From Dyella_A ginsengisoli (GTDB lineage: Bacteria; Pseudomonadota; Gammaproteobacteria; Xanthomonadales; Rhodanobacteraceae), in contig NZ_JADIKM010000003.1 in assembly GCF_044904665.1 (NCBI RefSeq), positions 434,001 to 498,000 of the forward strand: 64,000 bases of DNA, given 5' to 3'. How positions within the stretch are numbered: the first letter of the stretch is position 1; the number at the start of each line of letters is the position of its first letter. Positions 26,189 through 34,134 of the stretch are shown piece by piece. A model generated the notes under the pieces. The model ran no database searches. It was given only the letters and a program-made list of their open reading frames with translations, and was not told the origin of the DNA. The translations under genes and the position numbers were made by a program.

Positions 26189-26205
26189 GCCGCTGGAAGC
26201 CCGAA

Positions 26206-26234
26206 AGAATAGGCAGGGGTCGCGATTCCGTCAA
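26206..26234 (-). promoter_or_regulatory. Promoter of the Ala-Glu-Asp tRNA operon
   Basis: On the minus strand: -35 TTGACG (26234-26229), 17-nt spacer, -10 TATTCT (26211-26206), about 18 nt before the tRNA-Ala 5' end. An A/T-rich tract just upstream (26237-26258) may act as an UP element. Confidence 0.8.
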
Positions 26235-26344
26235 GCGTTTTTTGCAAAAAAATTTTCGAAACGTGCTCCTTCGCTTCGGCGCATCGCGCTGCCGCATGCA
26301 TCGCTGCGGGTAAGCTTGTTTGCCACGCCCCTGCAGGAATACGC

Positions 26345-28087
26345 ATGCACGAGATCGGCTTCATTCGCGACCTCGCGATCGTGATGATCGTGGCCGGCGC
26401 CACGACCATCCTGTTCCATCGCCTGCGCCAGCCGGTGCTGCTTGGATACATTCTCGCCGGTGTGCTGATCGGACCGCATACGCCGGGCGTGCTGGTGGCC
26501 GACCCGCGCACCATCAACGACATATCCAACCTCGGCGTGGTGCTGCTGATGTTCACGCTGGGCCTGGAGTTCAGCATCCGCAAGCTGCGCGAGGTCGGGA
26601 TCGGGGTACTCGTCGTGGCGGTCGCCGAAGTCGGCGTGATGCTATGGATCGGCTACGGCCTGGGCGAGGCGTTCGGCTGGAAGGGCAGGGATGCGCTGTT
26701 CCTCGGCGGCATCATGGCGCTGTCGTCCACCATGGTGGCCACGCGCACCCTGTCCGAGAGCGGACTTGGCGCGCTGCCGTTTGCGAGGCTGGTGATCGGT
26801 CTGCTGGTGGCGGAGGACATGCTCACCATCGTCATCCTCACGCTGCTGACGGCCGTGGCGATCGGCGGCTCGGTCGAGGCGTCCACGGCATTCACGCTGA
26901 TCGGTCACCTGGGCCTGTTCGTTGTGGCCGGCATGATCATCGGTCTGCTGCTGGTGCCGAGACTGGTCGACTACGTCGCCGGGTTCGGGCGCGACGAGGT
27001 GCTGCTGGTCAGTACGCTGGGGCTGTGCTTCGGTGCGAGCCTGCTGGCAGCCTGGATGGGTTTCAGCGTGGCCCTTGGCGCTTTTCTGGTTGGTTCCGTG
27101 GTGGCCGAAGCACGCAGCTCGGAAAAGGTGATGCATCTCATCGAGCCGCTGCGGGACATGTTCGCGGCGCTGTTCTTCGTGGCGATCGGCCTGAAGATCG
27201 ACCCCGCCATGCTGGTCCAGTATGCGGTGCCCGCGCTGGCGATCGCCGCCGTGGTGATGACCGGCAAGACCGTGATCTGCAGCCTGGGCATGTTCGCGAT
27301 CGGTCACGATCCGCGCACCGCCGTGCGTGCCGGCGTGAGCATGGCGCAGATCGGCGAGTTCTCGTTCGTGATCGCCACGCTGGGTCTCTCGCTCGGGGCG
27401 GTGAGCGATTTCATCTATCCGGTGGCGGTGGCCGTGTCGGTGCTGTGCATGGCGATCTCGCCTTATCTCGTTCGTTCGGCCGATGGCCTGGTGAACGGCA
27501 TGCGACGCATCGCGCCCTCGCCGATGCGGCTGCTGGTGACCAGCTACAGCGGCTGGCTGGAAAACCTGCGCCCGGTCAACGAAAACGCGGTGATCGCTGC
27601 GATGCTGCGGCGGCTGCTCATGCACATCGCGATCAACGTGATGCTGGTGGTGACGCTGTTCGTGATCGGCGCCTACGTCAACGCGCACAACTGGGCATGG
27701 TTCTCGATGTTCGGCCTGACCCGGGATGCCCGGCATACCGTGATCTGGGCAGCGGCGCTGTTCCTGTCGCTGCCGCTGCTGATCGCGGTGTACCGCAAGG
27801 CGGAGGCGCTGGGCATGCTGCTGGCGGAATTGGGCATCCGCGAGAGTTATGCCGGGGCGTACACGCGCACCATCCGCGGCGTGCTGGCCCGGTTGATTCC
27901 CCTGGCGACGCTGTTCGTGCTGGCCGTGCTGGTCAGCGCGCTGGGTTCCACCATCCTTCCGCCGCGCGGGGTGGCGTTGTCGCTGGCGGCAGCCGGCGTG
28001 CTGGTAGCGGTGGTGCTGTGGCGCGGACTGGTGAGGGTTCACGCCCGCCTGCAGGCCGCTTTGCGCGACACCATCGCCAAGGAATGA
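26345..28087 (+). CDS. CPA2-family cation:proton antiporter (KefB-like membrane domain)
   Basis: 580 residues preceded by CAGGAA. The first ~380 residues form a polytopic Na+/H+-exchanger domain with LRQPVLLGYILAGVLIGP (about 27-44) and LGVVLLMFTLGLEF (about 63-76), typical of KefB/KefC and glutathione-gated relatives. There is no TrkA-N (RCK) nucleotide-binding domain; instead the C-terminal ~160 residues hold several more hydrophobic segments (about 425-570). Likely inner-membrane K+ or Na+/H+ antiport; the ion is not evident. No operon partner is obvious. Confidence 0.85.
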   Translation: MHEIGFIRDLAIVMIVAGATTILFHRLRQPVLLGYILAGVLIGPHTPGVLVADPRTINDISNLGVVLLMFTLGLEFSIRKLREVGIGVLVVAVAEVGVMLWIGYGLGEAFGWKGRDALFLGGIMALSSTMVATRTLSESGLGALPFARLVIGLLVAEDMLTIVILTLLTAVAIGGSVEASTAFTLIGHLGLFVVAGMIIGLLLVPRLVDYVAGFGRDEVLLVSTLGLCFGASLLAAWMGFSVALGAFLVGSVVAEARSSEKVMHLIEPLRDMFAALFFVAIGLKIDPAMLVQYAVPALAIAAVVMTGKTVICSLGMFAIGHDPRTAVRAGVSMAQIGEFSFVIATLGLSLGAVSDFIYPVAVAVSVLCMAISPYLVRSADGLVNGMRRIAPSPMRLLVTSYSGWLENLRPVNENAVIAAMLRRLLMHIAINVMLVVTLFVIGAYVNAHNWAWFSMFGLTRDARHTVIWAAALFLSLPLLIAVYRKAEALGMLLAELGIRESYAGAYTRTIRGVLARLIPLATLFVLAVLVSALGSTILPPRGVALSLAAAGVLVAVVLWRGLVRVHARLQAALRDTIAKE

Positions 28088-28259
28088 CCGGTACTTCCGG
28101 TCGATCGAAACCCGCCGCGGCGGGAACCTTTCAGGCGATGAACGGTCGCAGCCCCCGCGTCGTTGCCAAGCGTTGGCAGCGGTCGCACAATGAGCGGCCA
28201 GCCTCCGCAGCGGAGGCTTGTCCGGCACTGCCGGCACATTCCAAATGAGGGAGTCTCGA

Positions 28260-29030
28260 ATGAAGCATTTTCTGCGTCCCACGCTCACGACGGCCGCTCT
28301 GGCCGTGGCGCTGGGCATGACTGCCGGCGCCCATGCGCAGGCCGCCAAGTCCTCGGCTGCCGGTACGGTCGACAAGACCAAGGCCAGCTACGTGGTGGGT
28401 TGGGACCTGGCCAGCTCGCTGCCGCCGCTGGTGCGCAACGAGGTGGATCCGGCGACCGTGGCCCGCGCCGTGCAGTCGGCGCTGTCTGGCCAGAAGCCGA
28501 CGATGAGCGAAGAGGAATACAAGCAGGTCAAGCAGGCCTTCATCACCAACCTGCAGGCCAAGGCGAAGGCCGAGTATGAGCAGGTGGCGGCCAAGAACAA
28601 GGCCGAGGGCGACGCCTTCATCGCCAAGAACAAGTCGGCGCCGGGCGTGAAGACCACGGCCTCGGGCCTGCAGTATCAGGTGATCTCGGCCGGTAGCGGC
28701 CCGCGCCCGGGTCCGAACGACACGGTGCAGATTACCTACACCGGCACGTTCGTCAATGGCGAGAAATTCGACGCTTCGGCGGATCATCCGGAGCCGAAGA
28801 CCGGCACCTCGGTGCCGATCCCGCTGGCCGGCGTGATCCCGGGTTTCCGCGAGGGCCTGATGCTCATGCAGACCGGTGCCCACTACAAGCTCTTCATTCC
28901 GTCGAGCCTCGCGTATGGCGCGCAGCCGGGCAACGGCTTCCCGCCGAACGAAACGCTGATCTTCGACGTGACGCTGGAGAAGACCGGCCCGACCCCGGCA
29001 GGCCAGGGCGCCCCCGGCCAGGGCGGCTGA
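28260..29030 (+). CDS. fkpA: FKBP-type peptidyl-prolyl isomerase, exported (FkpA-like)
   Basis: 256 residues from the ATG at 28260 (MKHFLRPTLTTAALAVALG), with a signal peptide ending near AGAHAQ (about 27). An N-terminal FKBP-N helical dimerisation domain (about 38-135) precedes the FKBP domain (about 145-245) with VQITYTGTFVNGEKFDAS, IPGFREGLMLM and IPSSLAYGAQ. FkpA/Mip proteins catalyse proline isomerisation and chaperone proteins in the periplasm. Its own terminator follows. It could equally be labelled Mip-like; the symbol is by similarity. Confidence 0.88.
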   Translation: MKHFLRPTLTTAALAVALGMTAGAHAQAAKSSAAGTVDKTKASYVVGWDLASSLPPLVRNEVDPATVARAVQSALSGQKPTMSEEEYKQVKQAFITNLQAKAKAEYEQVAAKNKAEGDAFIAKNKSAPGVKTTASGLQYQVISAGSGPRPGPNDTVQITYTGTFVNGEKFDASADHPEPKTGTSVPIPLAGVIPGFREGLMLMQTGAHYKLFIPSSLAYGAQPGNGFPPNETLIFDVTLEKTGPTPAGQGAPGQGG

Positions 29031-29060
29031 TCGCTTCAGCGACGACCATCGCTGAACCGG

Positions 29061-29096
29061 AAAAGGGCGCGAAGCAATTCGCGCCCTTTTCTTTGG
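29061..29096 (+). terminator. Intrinsic terminator after fkpA
   Basis: 13-bp perfect stem AAAAGGGCGCGAA/TTCGCGCCCTTTT closed by a GCAA tetraloop and followed by CTTT. Confidence 0.88.
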
Positions 29097-29158
29097 GGCT
29101 CCCGACGAATGCGGCCTGTTAGAATCCGGCTTTTGATTGCATAGGGAATTGGGCAGCG

Positions 29159-30499
29159 ATGAAAGTCACCATCTTCGGCACCGGCTACGTCGGCCTCGTC
29201 ACCGGTGCCTGCCTGGCGGAAATGGGCAACCACGTGGTTTGCGTGGACATCGATGCCGGCAAGGTGGAGCGTCTCAAGCAAGGCGACATTCCCATCTACG
29301 AGCCGGGCCTCGAGCCGCTCGTGAAAGGGAATTTTGCCGAAGGCCGCCTCGCCTTCACCACCGATGCGACCCCGGCGATCGTCCATGGCGACATCATTTT
29401 CATCGCGGTAGGCACGCCACCCGACGAGGATGGCAGCGCCGACCTGCAGTACGTGCTGGCGGTGGCGCGCACCATCGGGCGACAGCTGGACCGTTATGCG
29501 GTGGTGGTCAACAAGTCCACCGTGCCGGTGGGGACGGCCGACCGGGTACGCCAGGCGATCGCCGAAGAGCTGACTGCACGTGGCGTGACAGTGGACTACG
29601 ACGTCGTTTCGAATCCCGAGTTTCTCAAGGAGGGTGATGCCGTCGAGGATTGCCTGCGCCCCGACCGCATCGTGATCGGTAGCGACAGCCCGCGCGCCAT
29701 CGCCGCCATGCGCAAGCTGTACGCGCCGTTCAACCGCAACCACGACCGCACCGTGCTGATGGACGTGCGCTCGGCCGAGCTGACCAAGTACGCCGCCAAC
29801 GCGATGCTGGCGACCAAGATCAGCTTCATGAACGAGATCGCCAACATCGCCGAGCGGGTCGGTGCCGACGTGGAGCTGGTGCGCCAGGGCATCGGCTCGG
29901 ACCCGCGCATCGGCTATCACTTCATCTATCCGGGTGCCGGTTACGGCGGCTCGTGCTTTCCCAAGGATGTGCAGGCGCTCGAGCGCACCGCGCACGCCCA
30001 CGGGTACGAGGCCCGGCTGCTGGGTGCGGTCGAGCAGGTCAACCACGAGCAGAAGGCCAAGCTGTTCGAGCTGATCCAGCGTCACTTCGGCGGCCAGCTC
30101 GCCGGCAAGACCATCGCCCTGTGGGGACTGGCGTTCAAGCCGAACACTGACGACATGCGCGAGGCGTCCAGCCGGCGCCTGATGGAAATGCTGTGGGCGG
30201 CGGGCGCCCGCGTGCGTGCTTTCGATCCGGAAGCGGCCGAGGAAACCCGCCGGATCTATGGCGACCGCGGCGATCTGGTGCTCTGCGAGCATCCTTACGA
30301 TGCGCTCGACGGCGCGGACGCACTGGCCATCGTGACCGAGTGGAAGGCGTTCCGCAGTCCCGATTTCGCCCGCATTCGCGGCACGCTGGCGACGCCGGTG
30401 ATCTTCGACGGCCGCAACCTCTACGACCCGGCTGCCGTCGAAGAGGCGGGCCTGGCGTACTACGGCATCGGCCGCGGCCGCAGCCTCGCGCGGAGCTGA
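29159..30499 (+). CDS. ugd: UDP-glucose 6-dehydrogenase
   Basis: 446 residues. N-terminal NAD-binding GTGYVGLVTGACLAEMGN at residues 7-24, central domain with the catalytic cysteine in GYGGSCFPKD (about 261-270), and C-terminal UDP-binding domain with ALWGLAFKPNTDDMREA. It oxidises UDP-glucose to UDP-glucuronate, a precursor for exopolysaccharide or lipid A modification. No polysaccharide genes lie beside it. A TTAGAAT about 40 nt upstream could be a -10. slyX begins 2 nt after its stop. Confidence 0.95.
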   Translation: MKVTIFGTGYVGLVTGACLAEMGNHVVCVDIDAGKVERLKQGDIPIYEPGLEPLVKGNFAEGRLAFTTDATPAIVHGDIIFIAVGTPPDEDGSADLQYVLAVARTIGRQLDRYAVVVNKSTVPVGTADRVRQAIAEELTARGVTVDYDVVSNPEFLKEGDAVEDCLRPDRIVIGSDSPRAIAAMRKLYAPFNRNHDRTVLMDVRSAELTKYAANAMLATKISFMNEIANIAERVGADVELVRQGIGSDPRIGYHFIYPGAGYGGSCFPKDVQALERTAHAHGYEARLLGAVEQVNHEQKAKLFELIQRHFGGQLAGKTIALWGLAFKPNTDDMREASSRRLMEMLWAAGARVRAFDPEAAEETRRIYGDRGDLVLCEHPYDALDGADALAIVTEWKAFRSPDFARIRGTLATPVIFDGRNLYDPAAVEEAGLAYYGIGRGRSLARS

Positions 30500-30501
30500 C
30501 C

Positions 30502-30726
30502 GTGGCCGACGAGCGTCCCGACCTGGAGCAGCGTCTGACGGAGCTGGAGGTGCGGCTCACCTTCATCGACGACACCGTGCATGCACTCGGTGCGGCCGAT
30601 GCCGAACAGGCCATGCGCATAGCGGCGCTGGAGCGCATCGTGCGCGACCTGCGCAATGAACTGGCGTCGGTGCGAGTCGGCGCGTCCGGCGACGCGCACG
30701 ACGAACCACCGCCTCCCCACTACTGA
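30502..30726 (+). CDS. slyX: SlyX-family small coiled-coil protein, GTG start
   Basis: 74 residues from a GTG at 30502, 2 nt after the ugd stop. The protein is mostly heptad-like: LEQRLTELEVRLTFIDDTVHALG, then MRIAALERIVRDLRNELASV and a proline-rich tail (EPPPPHY), the SlyX pattern. Function unknown. Because the start is GTG, an ATG-only reading would miss it or extend it wrongly into ugd. Confidence 0.85.
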   Translation: MADERPDLEQRLTELEVRLTFIDDTVHALGAADAEQAMRIAALERIVRDLRNELASVRVGASGDAHDEPPPPHY

Positions 30727-30751
30727 CACTGCACGGATACGGATCGAGAGC

Positions 30752-31366
30752 ATGGGCGATTCCTTGCGCGACCAGCTGCTGAAGAGCGGCATCGTCAAAC
30801 AGGTGCGGGATGAACCGCGCCCGCCGCAAACGCACGGCAAGACGGCGCGTCCGGGCGCGGGCAAGTCGGGCGGCAAGGGCGGCAAGCCGGGCGATCGTCC
30901 GGCCGGTCGTCCAGACGGCCGGCCACACGCTCGTTCGAACGACCGGCCGCGCGACCAGGCGGAGATCGACCTGGCTCGCGCTTACGCCATTCGCGCCCAG
31001 GCCGAAGCGGCCGAGCGCAAGCGCGCCGAGCATGAGGCCGCCGAGCAGGCGCGCATCAAGCGCGAGCGCAAGGCGCAGGTGCAACAGTTGCTGGAGGGCC
31101 GCGCGCTCAACAAGGCCGATGCCGATCAGGCGAGGCACTTCGAGTACGGCGGCAAGATCCGCCGGATCTATGTCGACGCGGCGCAGCTGGTGTCGCTGAA
31201 CGCCGGCGAGCTGGGCGTGATCCAGCAATCCGGGCGTTATGTGCTGGTGACACGCGAGCTGGCCGAGCAGGTCAGGGCGATCGATGCGGGTGTCGTCGCG
31301 CTGCTGGTGTCGCCGGGCGAGGCGGGCGAGTCCGACGACGGGGTGCCCGCCGACTTGATCTGGTAA
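30752..31366 (+). CDS. DUF2058 protein
   Basis: 204 residues from the ATG at 30752 (MGDSLRDQLLKSGIVKQV). A short N-terminal motif is followed by a Gly/Arg/Pro-rich, highly charged stretch (about 20-70), an Ala/Glu/Arg-rich predicted helix (about 72-115) and a C-terminal domain with FEYGGKIRRIYVDAAQ and GRYVLVTRELAEQV. This matches DUF2058 (E. coli YaiL-like); such basic, partly disordered proteins may bind nucleic acid, but that is inference. It is likely in one unit with ugd and slyX. Confidence 0.82.
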   Translation: MGDSLRDQLLKSGIVKQVRDEPRPPQTHGKTARPGAGKSGGKGGKPGDRPAGRPDGRPHARSNDRPRDQAEIDLARAYAIRAQAEAAERKRAEHEAAEQARIKRERKAQVQQLLEGRALNKADADQARHFEYGGKIRRIYVDAAQLVSLNAGELGVIQQSGRYVLVTRELAEQVRAIDAGVVALLVSPGEAGESDDGVPADLIW

Positions 31367-31402
31367 GACGCCGCCCCGACCAAGGTCCGGGCGGCGGGAT
31401 GA

Positions 31403-33475
31403 TCAGGCGCTGGCGGGCAGCGGCGGCGCTTCGTGCAGGGCGGGCAGATCCCAGCCCGATTTGGGCATGAATCGCTCGCCGTGCTGGCGGGCGAGTTTCT
31501 CCAGTCGACCCTTGATCACTTCTGCCCCTTCGCTGCGCGCGTAGGCGATCGGGCCGCCGCGGAACGGTGCGAACCCGGTGCCGAAGATCACGCCGGCGTC
31601 CAGCAGATCGGCATCGTCCACCACGCCATCGGCCAGGCAGGCAACGGCCTCGTTGATCATGGCGAGGATCATGCGTTCGGAGAGATCGGCGGGCGGGATG
31701 TAGTCGGGGTCAACCTCCGGTTTGACCGGTTTGCCGTCCTGCCAGACATACAGCCCCTGGCCGTCCTTCTTGCCGCGCTTGCCGGCATCGAGTTTCTCCT
31801 CGATGCCCGGCGGCAGTTCCAACCCCAGGAACGGCGCCAGCTCCTTGCCGACCGAGGCGCAGACGTCCAGGCCTACGGCGTCGGCCAGCTCGATCGGCCC
31901 CATCGGCATGCCGAATTTCTTCGCCTCGCGGTCCAGCACCGGACCGGGCACACCCTCGCTGTAAAGGCGCAGGGCTTCGAGCAGGTAGGGCATGAGGATG
32001 CGATTGACCAGGAAGCCCGGGGTGCCTTTCACGGCGATCGGCAGCTTGCCCAGCGCCTTGCAGAAGGCTAGCGCCCGCTTCTCGACGGTTTCGTCGAGCC
32101 CGGCGTGACGCACCACTTCGACCAGCGGCATCTGCGCCACCGGATTGAAGAAGTGCAGGCCGAGGAAGCGCTGCGGCTGACGGAGTCCGGCGCTGAGTTC
32201 GGCCAGCGGAATGCTCGAGGTGTTGCTGGCGAGAATCTCGTCAGCCTGGAACTGTGGCTCGATGGCGGCGTAAAGCGCTTTCTTCGCCTCGGCGTTCTCG
32301 TAGATCGCCTCAATCGCCAGATCTGCATCGGCGACGCCCTTGCCATCCACATCCGCGTGCAGGCGCTTGAGTGTCGCCTCCACCTTGTCGTTGGACTTGA
32401 GCTTCTTCTCGTAAAGCGCGCGCGCGCGATCCAGCGCCGGCTGGATGAACTTCATCTCACGATCCTGCAAGGTCACCTGCATGCCCTTGAGCGCGCACCA
32501 GGCGGCGATGTCGCCGCCCATCACGCCCGCACCCACTACGTGGACGTGCTCGATGCCGTGCTCCACGCCGGCGCCCTGATTCTTCAGGCGTTCCTGCAGG
32601 AAAAAAATGCGGATCAGGTTGTGTGCGGTCTGGGTATCGGCCAGCTTGGCGACCGACCGGGCTTCCAGCGCCAGGCGGTGCTGGATCGAGCCGCCGCCGC
32701 GGCGCCACACCTCGATCATGGCGAACGGCGCGGGGTAGTGCTCCTTGCGCACCTTGGCGGCCGTCTGCTTGACCACCATCGGCGCCAGTACCTGCCGCAC
32801 CGGCCACAGGTTGGTGGCCCAGGCCTTGGCGCGCAGCGCGAACGGGCGCGCGTGGGGGCGGCGCAACAGCGCGCGTGCTTCGGCCAGCAGTTCGGCCGGT
32901 GGCGCGGTGCGGTCGATCACGCCGAGCGCCAGCGCGCGTCGCGCCGACAGCGTGCGGCCGGTGAGCATGATGGGCAGCGCGTCGGTGGCGCCGATCAGGC
33001 GCGGCAGGCGCGCCGTGCCGCCCCAGCCGGGATGGATGCCGAGCATCACCTCCGGCAGGGCGATGCGGGTGCTCTCGTCGTCCGCGGCGATACGCTGGCG
33101 GCAGGCGAGGATCAGCTCGGTGCCGCCGCCCATGCAGGCACCGTGTACGGCCGCCACCGAGGGGCAGGGCAGCCGGGCCAGCTGCTCGAATACGCGCTGC
33201 CCGTGCTCGATGTTCTCGCGCACGCTGCCCTGCGCGGCGTAGGTCACGAATTCCTTGATGTCGGCTCCCACCGCAAAGCCAGCGGGCTTGGCCGAATGGA
33301 TGATCACGCCCAGCGGCTTCTCGATCGCCAGACGCTCCACGATCTGTTCAAGTTCGTCCAGCACGGCCCGCGAAATCGCATTGACGCTGCTGCCGGCGCG
33401 ATCGAGGGTGAGGGTGACGATGCCGGCATCGTCCACGCCGGTCTTCCAGTGGGTGAAACGCAGTCCTTCGAACAT
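31403..33475 (-). CDS. Fused enoyl-CoA hydratase / 3-hydroxyacyl-CoA dehydrogenase (FadB/FadJ type)
   Basis: 690 residues from the ATG at 33475 (MFEGLRFTHWKTGVDDAG). N-terminal crotonase domain (about 1-190) with HGACMGGGTELILACR and HPGWGGTARLPRLIG; NAD-binding HAD domain (about 310-490) with VVGAGVMGGDIAAWCA and GLHFFNPVAQMPLVEV; two C-terminal HAD domains with GTPGFLVNRILMPYL and GFAPFRGGPIAYA. It carries out two steps of fatty-acid beta-oxidation. The usual thiolase partner (fadA/fadI) is not adjacent. It is divergent from the next gene. Confidence 0.93.
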   Translation of the reverse strand: MFEGLRFTHWKTGVDDAGIVTLTLDRAGSSVNAISRAVLDELEQIVERLAIEKPLGVIIHSAKPAGFAVGADIKEFVTYAAQGSVRENIEHGQRVFEQLARLPCPSVAAVHGACMGGGTELILACRQRIAADDESTRIALPEVMLGIHPGWGGTARLPRLIGATDALPIMLTGRTLSARRALALGVIDRTAPPAELLAEARALLRRPHARPFALRAKAWATNLWPVRQVLAPMVVKQTAAKVRKEHYPAPFAMIEVWRRGGGSIQHRLALEARSVAKLADTQTAHNLIRIFFLQERLKNQGAGVEHGIEHVHVVGAGVMGGDIAAWCALKGMQVTLQDREMKFIQPALDRARALYEKKLKSNDKVEATLKRLHADVDGKGVADADLAIEAIYENAEAKKALYAAIEPQFQADEILASNTSSIPLAELSAGLRQPQRFLGLHFFNPVAQMPLVEVVRHAGLDETVEKRALAFCKALGKLPIAVKGTPGFLVNRILMPYLLEALRLYSEGVPGPVLDREAKKFGMPMGPIELADAVGLDVCASVGKELAPFLGLELPPGIEEKLDAGKRGKKDGQGLYVWQDGKPVKPEVDPDYIPPADLSERMILAMINEAVACLADGVVDDADLLDAGVIFGTGFAPFRGGPIAYARSEGAEVIKGRLEKLARQHGERFMPKSGWDLPALHEAPPLPASA

Positions 33476-33639
33476 GGGAGGCGGCGGTCGCTTGAGGAAG
33501 GGCTCCAAACCATACCCTCACGGACGGTCGAATGCGAGATTGCGCCTGGCCCGGTTTGTGCGGTGTCGCAAGCGGCTGCCAACGGCATCACGTCTCGCTA
33601 TTGCCAATTGCCCGGCGGTGCGCAAACGTACCGCGCTAT

Positions 33640-34134
33640 ATGCAGTCCATGATGGCGTCCAGCCCGCCCAAGGCCGGGGTAGAAATCTTCGAGCGCATCC
33701 TGGCGGCGCCGGGCGGTCTGGTCGTGCTCGAGGGTGGTGACAGCTCGGCGCTGCTCAACGACTTCCGGGCGATCGCCCGGCATACCGGCCAGGCCGTCTA
33801 CCTGTGGCAGCCCGACCAGGGTCTGGGCAGCCTGCGCGATGCCCATGCGCGGGTGCCGGGGTGCCAACGGCTGGGTAATGCCTTGCGCTACATGCAGCAG
33901 AGCATGCACTTCGGCGTGTACCTGCTGTCGGACCTGGAGCTCCCGCTGTCGGCGATGGATGCGACCCTGCTGCGTCAGCTGGCCCGCGCGCCCGGCGGGC
34001 ACGTGCGGCGCGTGGTGCTGCTCGATGCGCCGCAGGCGCTGGTCGATCATCTCGGCGAGGCGGCGGTGCGGATCAGCTCGCGGCTGGACCTGCCGGTGCG
34101 TCCGCGCCTGCGTGACGGTCGCTGGGTGGTGTGA
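33640..34134 (+). CDS. Small protein of unknown function, resembling the N-terminal domain of Ycf46-type AAA proteins
   Basis: 164 residues from the ATG at 33640 (ATG 33649 also possible; the frame opens at 33532). No signal or membrane segment. The order of elements LVVLEGGDSSALLNDFRAI, TGQAVYLWQPDQGLGSL, LRYMQQSMHFGVYLLSDLE and LLRQLARAPGGHVRRVVLLD recalls the domain that precedes the ATPase in Ycf46-like proteins, but no AAA module or Walker motif is present. The family link is my inference. The stop overlaps the next ATG (TGATG), so it is coupled to the GGDEF-EAL gene and probably works with it. Confidence 0.6.
   Translation: MQSMMASSPPKAGVEIFERILAAPGGLVVLEGGDSSALLNDFRAIARHTGQAVYLWQPDQGLGSLRDAHARVPGCQRLGNALRYMQQSMHFGVYLLSDLELPLSAMDATLLRQLARAPGGHVRRVVLLDAPQALVDHLGEAAVRISSRLDLPVRPRLRDGRWVV

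Noticed and set aside
28111..28124. CCCGCCGCGGCGGG palindrome after the antiporter gene as a terminator.
   Set aside because: No loop space in the perfect palindrome and no T-run after it.
28119..28146. A sigma-E-like site GGAACCT-N15-GTCGCA before fkpA.
   Set aside because: The -10 (TCGCA) departs from TCTGA/TCAAA and the -35 has a mismatch; fkpA being a sigma-E target in E. coli makes it tempting but the match is too weak.
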